DNA from: DAINBT01 sp036732785
Lineage (GTDB): Bacteria; Planctomycetota; Phycisphaerae; Sedimentisphaerales; SM23-30
Direction: 5' to 3'
DNA length: 5,891 nucleotides
Assembly: GCA_964537505.1 (NCBI GenBank)
Contig: CAZICK010000137.1
Coordinates: 1-5,891 of the forward strand
Below the pieces are notes generated by a model. That model searched no databases, was not told the DNA's origin, and saw nothing but the letters and a program-made list of their open reading frames with translations. The position numbers were made by a program, and so were the translations under genes. The first letter of the stretch is position 1. Every line of letters starts with the position of its first letter. This document shows, in pieces, positions 1 to 3,699 of this stretch.

Positions 1-221
1 GAAACCAGTCATTTTTTGGCATATCCATGTACAGATTCTTATGAGGAGCCATATATATAGACTGGGCCGAGCAGCGTAACAGCGTGCTGGAATCAGCCGT
101 TGATGTTTATAAACGTAATAAAGCTTTACCAATATCATGAGGCAGTACCAAACGCTTGGCTACGCAGCCAAACTTCCGATTTCGCAATTATATCATAATC
201 TTCGTGGTTGTCAATCTTTAA
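1..221. other. gene-poor left edge, possible decayed coding remnant
   Basis: I see no supportable gene here. Two short open stretches on the plus strand could be scraps of a lost gene. One runs from position 1 to a TAG at 58-60 and reads ETSHFLAYPC. The other runs from 45 to a TGA at 138-140 and reads YIDWAEQRNSVLESAVDVYK. A third frame around 100-180 reads YQYHEAVPN, which is faintly like the C-terminal YHEAL-type motif of IS3-family transposases. No single frame stays open and none gives a convincing match, so this is more likely decayed sequence than a functional gene. A 75-codon ORF at 137-364 ends inside a short-repeat array, where its apparent C-terminal TTPHCKPTIPQCK pattern is simply the repeat being translated. 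Confidence 0.3.
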
Positions 222-252
222 GTTTTTTTGCCGTTTTTGGCTATTTTTGCCT
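222..252. repeat. T-rich degenerate 10-bp tandem repeat
   Basis: Three consecutive units of about 10 bp share a run of T followed by GCC or GGC (TTTTTTGCCG, TTTTTGGCTA, TTTTTGCCTA). The stretch is AT-rich, lies outside any gene and directly precedes the palindromic repeats at 294-364. It may be low-complexity drift. It is not preceded by a GC stem, so I do not call it a terminator. Confidence 0.4.
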
Positions 253-293
253 AACTGCCTTAAAATTAACGACTTACCCGTCTTTTTGTCCGT

Positions 294-364
294 TTACAAC
301 GCCTCATTGTAAGCCAACAATACCTCAATGTAAAGCGACAACATCATTACAAAGCCAATTGTAA
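294..364. repeat. 21-bp imperfect tandem repeat built from TTACAA / TTGTAA arms
   Basis: Three successive units of 21, 21 and 20 bp begin at 296, 317 and 338. They share the pattern ACAA-N2-CCTCA-N-TGTAA followed by G/C-rich bases. Within them are two perfect 6-bp inverted repeats: TTACAA (294-299) with TTGTAA (307-312), spacer 7, and TTACAA (347-352) with TTGTAA (359-364), spacer 6. The middle unit carries a degenerate version. The regular spacing near two helical turns could suit a protein-binding array, but no gene start lies nearby to regulate. Spacers between the motifs are too short and too similar for CRISPR. Confidence 0.6.
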
Positions 365-477
365 ACCCGCAACACCGTACCGAAGCAGACAGCCACAACC
401 ACCCGCAACAAAGATCAGCGAAAGTCGAAACATCGTCGGCCCATCTTCTGCCAGCCTGCAATATAAAAGACTTGTTT
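365..477. other. spacer with no recognised content
   Basis: Nothing recognisable is coded on either strand. The only internal pattern is the short word CCCGCAACA, which occurs twice, near 366 and 402. Confidence 0.4.
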
Positions 478-577
478 TTAATCTGCGAGAATCGGCGTTA
501 ATCTGCGGACCCTATCCTTTTCTTCTCACCCGCGTCTATTCGCGTTAATCTGCGGATACTATTCTTTCCCTTCTCCT
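478..577. repeat. 10-bp-period repeat with a 47-bp duplication
   Basis: The first cluster is three abutting 10-bp units: TTAATCTGCG (478-487), AGAATCGGCG (488-497) and TTAATCTGCG (498-507). The second cluster is TCTATTCGCG (535-544) followed by TTAATCTGCG (545-554). The stretch starting at 498 and the stretch starting at 545 are also similar over about 30 bp, sharing TTAATCTGCGGA and then a CTAT-plus-pyrimidine tail, so a 47-bp segment seems to have been duplicated. No ORF uses it. From memory, similar words recur in intergenic regions of some environmental bacterial genomes, but I cannot confirm that here. Confidence 0.6.
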
Positions 578-592
578 TTTTCTTTTCCCCCC

Positions 593-653
593 TCATGCCT
601 TGTGCCTCGTGCCTTCTTCCGGTGCCTGTTGCCTTCCTCCTGTTTCCTGTCCC
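593..653. repeat. 7-bp tandem repeat in a polypyrimidine tract
   Basis: Reading the plus strand, successive heptamers are TCATGCC, TTGTGCC, TCGTGCC and TTCTTCC, then a 6-base GGTGCC, then TGTTGCC, TTCCTCC, TGTTTCC and a final TGTCCC. The consensus is T-N-N-T-G-C-C with decay at both ends. The tract sits inside a strongly pyrimidine-rich stretch on this strand (about 559-690, purine-rich on the complement) immediately beside the 3' end of the group II intron remnant. No coding function is visible. Confidence 0.6.
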
Positions 654-696
654 TATTATTTATTTCATTCCTTCGTGCTCTTCTTATCTTCGGGCA

Positions 697-728
697 CGGT
701 AGGAACATCGCTTGCCCAACGTCCCCCG
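697..728 (-). ncRNA. group II intron domain VI with bulged branch-point A
   Basis: Just 3' of domain V on the minus strand, CGG (728-726) pairs with CCG (699-697). A continuous 9-bp stem (725-717 with 710-702, including G-U pairs) closes a GGCAAG loop. U701 and A700 remain unpaired on the 3' side, and A700 is the expected branch-point adenosine. The exact 3' splice position is unclear, because the next few bases do not show a clean AY end. Confidence 0.7.
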
Positions 729-732
729 CACA

Positions 733-765
733 GATCCGTACGTGAGGAACCGCCTCATACGGCTC
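733..765 (-). ncRNA. group II intron domain V hairpin
   Basis: The 33-nt minus-strand sequence starts GAGCCGUAUG and ends CACGUACGGAUC. It folds as the canonical domain V: a 9-position lower stem carrying the catalytic AGC triad at positions 2-4, a two-base AC bulge at 23-24, and a 4-bp upper stem GAGG/CCUC. Two departures are visible. The loop is five bases (CGGUU) rather than a GNRA tetraloop, and the partner of the triad G is A rather than the usual U. Reading it as protein gives the meaningless but commonly misannotated REPYEAV-type peptide. Confidence 0.85.
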
Positions 766-795
766 CTGCCTCAGGTCATAACGCGCGGACATTCG

Positions 796-1036
796 TCACA
801 ATACCTGCCGTATCCGCTCCAACGCGATTTGCAAATCACCGGAACCGACGTAGGTTCGTTCCCTTGGCTGTCTCTGCGGTTTCCCGTTTTGTGCCCGTTT
901 AGGGTTCACCATATCAACTCCTTACCCGATACTGCGTTCGGTGCTTGTTGCGTCCGAGCAAATTGCCCTTGGCCAATCCCCTTCCCTCGTTTCCCTCCGC
1001 TGGATACGACGCATCGTCTCTTTTGTTCGGGAACAT
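796..1036 (-). pseudogene. N-terminal fragment of group II intron reverse transcriptase
   Basis: Two short overlapping-region frames preserve what looks like the start of the intron-encoded protein. The first begins at ATG 1036-1034 and runs 40 codons to a TGA at 916-914, containing EGRGLAKGN and RNKHRTQYR. The second begins at ATG 912-910 in another frame and runs 38 codons to a TGA at 798-796, ending GDLQIALERIRQVL. Group II RT N-termini typically run from a GLAKGN stretch to an SALERIRQAA helix, so the two pieces fit one protein broken by a frameshift or small insertion. Nothing of RT domains 1-7, the YADD motif, the X domain or an endonuclease is present. The pieces are not expected to make a functional product. 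The assignment rests on remembered family patterns. Confidence 0.6.
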
Positions 1037-1044
1037 CTTCAGTA

Positions 1045-1860
1045 CTATGAGATTGTCCGACTTCCCATAACCGTGCATCGCTGTCGTCCTCCACAGTATT
1101 CCGCGTAGGTCTTCGATGTCTCCCAGACTCTCACCAGTTCCAGATGGGCATCGCCGAAACGCCCGAAAAGCCTCTCCCAGAAAACCCTCGTCATATTTTC
1201 TACCGTAGGAATCAGTTCAGCAAATTCCGGCGTGTCCTCGTTGAGATTCTTGTGGTCGAACGGCTTAATTATCTGCTCGTGCACGATTTGCCCTATTTTT
1301 TCAACATCCATCACTTGTCCGGTCTGTACGTGGGCCTCGCCGCTCAGGGTGACTTCCAGCAAATAGTTATGGCCGTGTCCGGTCGGGTTGGAACACTTGC
1401 CGAACACCTGCCGGTTGTGCTCTTCGTCCCACTGACCGTTCCACAATCGATGTGACGCCGCAAGTTCGTATTTGGTTGTAACTTGTATCATCTCCGGTTC
1501 CTCGAATTGTTTGGCAATGCTCAGCGATTCATGAATATCCATTGCCACACGTTCCAGTCGGCAATTTTTGAATTTATCCTGCATCGCGTTCCACGCCCAG
1601 TGTAGTATTTCCACCGCGTTTTGGCCCGGCGACGGTTGCCCGTCCAGCTCCAGACGCAGGGCTTTTTCAATCTCGGTTACGTTGACTACCATACCACTAT
1701 CGGCCCGGCAGGCCCCTTCGATGGTAAACCACAGCACAAAAGGCGCCCCACTCAAAGACAACCCCCAACCGGCGCCCCCCACCAGCTTGCCGTCAGCCAA
1801 ATCAATATGTAATGTCATTCCCCTTGTAATCCGCAACATACCACCTGCCCATCTACTCAT
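1045..1860 (-). CDS. 6-pyruvoyl-tetrahydropterin synthase / QueD family protein, tandem domain
   Basis: This 271-residue cytosolic enzyme belongs to the PTPS/QueD (COG0720) family, which converts 7,8-dihydroneopterin triphosphate to a pyruvoyl- or carboxy-tetrahydropterin. Residues about 125-255 form a complete catalytic domain. The zinc ligands are H137 (ASHRL), H162 and H164 (HGH), and the nucleophile is C156 in a CX5HGH motif. The DHKNLN motif gives D202 and H203, and E247 is the substrate-binding glutamate. CX5HGH is the spacing of animal PTPS and of PTPS-II rather than the CX3HGH of typical QueD. Residues about 15-115 look like a second copy of the fold with no zinc or catalytic residues, making it about twice the usual 120-150 length. 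The start overlaps the upstream stop as ATGA; M15 is an alternative start. The last 15 or so codons after AEY255 run into intron-derived sequence. Whether it serves biopterin or queuosine synthesis is open. Confidence 0.88.
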   Translation of the reverse strand: MSRWAGGMLRITRGMTLHIDLADGKLVGGAGWGLSLSGAPFVLWFTIEGACRADSGMVVNVTEIEKALRLELDGQPSPGQNAVEILHWAWNAMQDKFKNCRLERVAMDIHESLSIAKQFEEPEMIQVTTKYELAASHRLWNGQWDEEHNRQVFGKCSNPTGHGHNYLLEVTLSGEAHVQTGQVMDVEKIGQIVHEQIIKPFDHKNLNEDTPEFAELIPTVENMTRVFWERLFGRFGDAHLELVRVWETSKTYAEYCGGRQRCTVMGSRTIS

Positions 1861-1868
1861 CTACTCAT
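1851..1868 (-). repeat. 8-bp tandem duplication at stop/start overlap
   Basis: On the plus strand ATCTACTC occurs twice in a row (1851-1858 and 1859-1866), followed by AT. On the coding (minus) strand this makes the membrane protein end Met-Ser-Arg-stop and the pterin enzyme begin Met-Ser-Arg. The stop of the first gene (TGA, 1859-1857) and the start of the second (ATG, 1860-1858) lie inside the duplicated unit. Confidence 0.8.
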
Positions 1869-2618
1869 CAGCAACGGTTGCATATCCAACTCTATGTGTC
1901 CATCATCGATGCGTATCCCGACCAGTTGTGCTCGTTTATCCTCAACCGCCCGAAACTCCGGTTTCACCGTCACCTGCCGTTTCTCGATCAGTCGGCGCAG
2001 CACCGATACAAGATTATACATCAGATCGTCGGCCGATTCACTATCGCCGATGTCACTATTTTTTTCCCCCCGTTCCTCCAGGGCGCGTGCCGCTTGGGCC
2101 AGATGTTTCTTAATCAGCATTTCCGGCAGATGCAGCGCTCCAACCCTGATCGGCAGCATAACCAATTTCAGATGACCTGTGTCGGTTATTGCAGGCTTGA
2201 AACCTACTGTCAATACAAAATTCACGCCCGCATAACTAATCCGGGCCATCATCTGTATCGAACCCTCAGCCAATTTCAACTGCGGCTGATGCAGGATCCC
2301 GGCGATACGCGGCGAGAGCTTATCAAAAAACTTGCCCGCCTCATCATGCCCCAGCAGATTATTTAACATCCGCTGTTCGAAGCAAATAGTAAACGGCTCC
2401 ATCTTATGCACATTATTGTAGAATTCCTCCGATTTTTTCCATCCTTCATTCTCGACCCACTGCTGTTGGGCTATGCTTAGAGGTTGCGGATCGTAATCCA
2501 CCGGGCGATAAACGACCGCAAGATAAACACCCGCAAAAACCAAACACACTGTTATTATCAACAATCCCAGTACAAACAGCAGCCTTTTAAGTCGCTTTTT
2601 CCACTTTTTTCTCGTCAT
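1857..2618 (-). CDS. single-pass membrane protein, YpmS/DUF2140-like
   Basis: The 253-residue product has a basic N-terminus (MTRKKWKKRLKR) and one strong hydrophobic helix at residues about 13-37, followed by an extracytoplasmic domain of about 215 residues. That domain resembles the YpmS (DUF2140) family in its order of features: a FTICFEQRMLNNLL segment at 76-89 like the FTV-L-x3-QLNxLL opening, a central strand region (120-145), IRVGALHLPEMLIKKHL at 157-173, a charged linker (181-196), and a closing VTVKP...GIRIDDGHIELDM part (216-246). This family assignment is by remembered pattern and is moderate. YpmS-like proteins have no firmly established role. A GGTGGAG about 8 nt before the ATG is a reasonable ribosome site. 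The gene overlaps the pterin synthase gene by 4 nt, so the two are probably translated together. No catalytic motif is visible. Confidence 0.6.
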   Translation of the reverse strand: MTRKKWKKRLKRLLFVLGLLIITVCLVFAGVYLAVVYRPVDYDPQPLSIAQQQWVENEGWKKSEEFYNNVHKMEPFTICFEQRMLNNLLGHDEAGKFFDKLSPRIAGILHQPQLKLAEGSIQMMARISYAGVNFVLTVGFKPAITDTGHLKLVMLPIRVGALHLPEMLIKKHLAQAARALEERGEKNSDIGDSESADDLMYNLVSVLRRLIEKRQVTVKPEFRAVEDKRAQLVGIRIDDGHIELDMQPLLMSR

Positions 2619-2718
2619 TTATCGGGCTCCACCAGCTTCGGAAAAAACCGCAAAATCGCCACTGCCGACTTTGTCACCTCCGGCAGACCCCCTATTTGCT
2701 CGCACTCTTACTATAACC

Positions 2719-2724
2719 ATTATA
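2719..2724 (-). promoter_or_regulatory. possible -10 box for the minus-strand pair
   Basis: The minus strand reads TATAAT exactly here, about 100 nt upstream of the membrane-protein start. No good TTGACA-like box lies 16-18 nt further upstream (the sequence there is AT-rich, ATATTT), so the call is weak. The same area reads TATAAC and TATAAG on the plus strand, so either or both directions could be served. Confidence 0.3.
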
Positions 2725-2815
2725 AGCGGTACTGCACCATTAAATATTTTTCCGCCCAGCCTGTTTTTCACATTTACCCTATTCACAATTACCCCCCTGA
2801 TGTGTTATCATCGCA

Positions 2816-2821
2816 TAGAGG
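2816..2821 (+). promoter_or_regulatory. ribosome binding site deciding the 2829 start
   Basis: AGAGGA lies seven bases before ATG 2829-2831. This is the clearest Shine-Dalgarno match in the window. It supports the start at 2829 over the in-frame ATG at 2484, and the J-like fold begins four residues after this methionine. Confidence 0.65.
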
Positions 2822-2828
2822 ACGAGAT

Positions 2829-3554
2829 ATGTCTAGCGATTATTTGACCATCTTGCAACTGACCGAACCAATTAATCCCCAGCGGATAGAGCAGGCTTAT
2901 CGGAGCAGTCGGGCTCGTTATATGCGCCTTACCGCCCGTGGGCCGTTGCGTTTTTATCGTAGCGATCTGTTGGCCGCGGTTGAGCGGGCGTACCGCAACC
3001 TCAAGGATCCCACCACCAAAATATCCGCCCAACCGCTCAGCTTACTCGCCCGGCAGGTGGCCGGCCAATCGCAAATCGCCAAAAACCACCTTTACAACAG
3101 CACCAAACCGCCGGTAAAATCCGCCGTTAAGGAAAATTCTATTCTCCCGGAAAGAATTGCTTCCATAACCACCCGCCCGAACCAAAAACCATCCGTCCCT
3201 CATACCGACGACCAACGAACAAAAGCTCAAATTGAGGATAATTTCTGCCGTGAGGTGATCTACCGCCTGGAAGGCGATCTGATCCGTTATGATTCACGCC
3301 GTGAACTTTTGCGACTGGCAGCCGAGTGGCACATCCACCTGTTCCAGGCCAACATGTTGATCGCCCAGATTGTTGAAACCGTTCGGCAGAACAAACTCTA
3401 TAACCCCCCCCCCGCCCCGGAGGACAACCAGCTCGACACAATTGCCTGCAGAACCACCCCACCAATCAGACCTCGATCCCTCACCATCGCCGCTATTATC
3501 ACCTCACTCATCTTCATAGCCGACATCCTGCTGATCTACTATCTGACAACATAA
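2829..3554 (+). CDS. J-domain-like tail-anchored membrane protein lacking HPD
   Basis: The 241-residue product opens with a fold that follows the J-domain pattern. DYLTILQLTEPINPQRIEQAYRSSRARYMRL (4-34) corresponds to DYYxxLGL...EIKKAYRKLAxKYHPD, and LLAAVERAYRNLKDP (47-61) corresponds to helix III plus DP. The HPD tripeptide that stimulates Hsp70 is replaced by M32-R33-L34 after Y31, so ordinary DnaJ activity is unlikely. A basic, proline-rich linker (about 65-135) follows. Next comes a helical region (about 137-188) with RRELLRLAAEWHIHLFQANMLIAQ, a pattern I associate loosely with planctomycete J-like proteins. A proline stretch leads to one hydrophobic C-terminal helix (about 218-239), giving a tail anchor with the bulk in the cytoplasm. 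The gene diverges from the minus-strand pair and ends 145 bp before the GH59 gene. Its partner is unknown. Confidence 0.65.
   Translation: MSSDYLTILQLTEPINPQRIEQAYRSSRARYMRLTARGPLRFYRSDLLAAVERAYRNLKDPTTKISAQPLSLLARQVAGQSQIAKNHLYNSTKPPVKSAVKENSILPERIASITTRPNQKPSVPHTDDQRTKAQIEDNFCREVIYRLEGDLIRYDSRRELLRLAAEWHIHLFQANMLIAQIVETVRQNKLYNPPPAPEDNQLDTIACRTTPPIRPRSLTIAAIITSLIFIADILLIYYLTT
3404..3413 (+). repeat. C10 homopolymer inside the J-like gene
   Basis: Ten consecutive C residues encode the end of N192 and P193-P195, between the conserved helical region and the transmembrane helix. Loss or gain of one base would shift the frame before the membrane anchor. Such runs are prone to slippage and also to base-calling error. 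Confidence 0.9.
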
Positions 3555-3631
3555 CCACTTACACATTTCTCAAAACGCCGCCAAGCTCACAATTTTACTT
3601 CATCATCTGGTCAAATCAGCCTAAAAAATCC

Positions 3632-3660
3632 TTGACAGCAGCATGGAAATAGGGCACACT
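3632..3660 (+). promoter_or_regulatory. sigma70-type promoter upstream of the GH59 gene
   Basis: A perfect -35 box TTGACA (3632-3637) follows an A-rich stretch (TAAAAAATCC). At 17-bp spacing the -10 position reads CACACT (3655-3660), matching TATAAT at only three of six bases. Transcription would begin near 3667, leaving a leader of about 33 nt. No other candidate in the 145-bp spacer is better. A weak -10 with a perfect -35 could mean dependence on an activator, but nothing else shows that. Confidence 0.5.
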
Positions 3661-3699
3661 GATTGTAAATTGTTGTTTTGCCACTGGTTGTGACAGATC

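Larger units (their letters stand above)
695..1092 (-). mobile_element. decayed group II intron remnant
   Basis: On the minus strand this stretch ends in a group II intron domain V (733-765) and domain VI (697-728). It begins with sequence resembling the segment that leads into the intron-encoded reverse transcriptase, including the peptide-level pattern HSTEDVPEQ in one frame and EGRGLAKGN in another. Both patterns are familiar to me from N-termini of bacterial group II RTs. No fingers, YADD palm or maturase region follows. About 30 nt after the last RT-like codons the sequence reaches domain V, so more than a kilobase of coding sequence appears deleted. The ribozyme 5' end (GUGYG and most of domain I) is also missing, because the remnant begins directly at the end of the upstream pterin gene. 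It should be unable to splice or move. Both borders are approximate. Confidence 0.75.
2619..2828. other. divergent intergenic spacer
   Basis: This 210-bp spacer separates the minus-strand pair from the plus-strand J-like gene, so it should hold promoters in both directions. A plus-strand reading frame continues through it from 2484 without a stop, but the encoded residues are low-quality and there is a much better start at 2829. I see no hairpin operator and no riboswitch-like structure. Confidence 0.5.

Noticed and set aside
137..364. 75-codon plus-strand frame ending in a Cys/Thr-rich repeat
   Set aside because: The periodic peptide comes from the 21-bp DNA repeat. There is no ribosome site and no family resemblance strong enough to call a gene.
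294..577. Possible CRISPR array
   Set aside because: Repeats are short (10 or 21 bp), abut without unique spacers of 30 or more bases, and have no cas genes nearby.
559..792. 77-codon minus-strand frame
   Set aside because: Its first half is the translation of intron domains V and VI and the rest is the polypurine repeat. This is a known type of false gene call.
600..1050. Two plus-strand frames of 100 and 112 codons
   Set aside because: They run antisense to the intron remnant and through the heptamer repeat, with no protein-like features.
1568..2366. Plus-strand frames of 181 and 162 codons antisense to the minus-strand pair
   Set aside because: The minus-strand genes have clear motifs, a membrane helix and a coupled stop/start, while the antisense frames have none.
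2484..2828. N-terminal extension of the J-like gene starting at 2484
   Set aside because: It overlaps the divergent membrane-protein gene, the added residues look like translated spacer, and a good ribosome site and the domain start lie at 2829.
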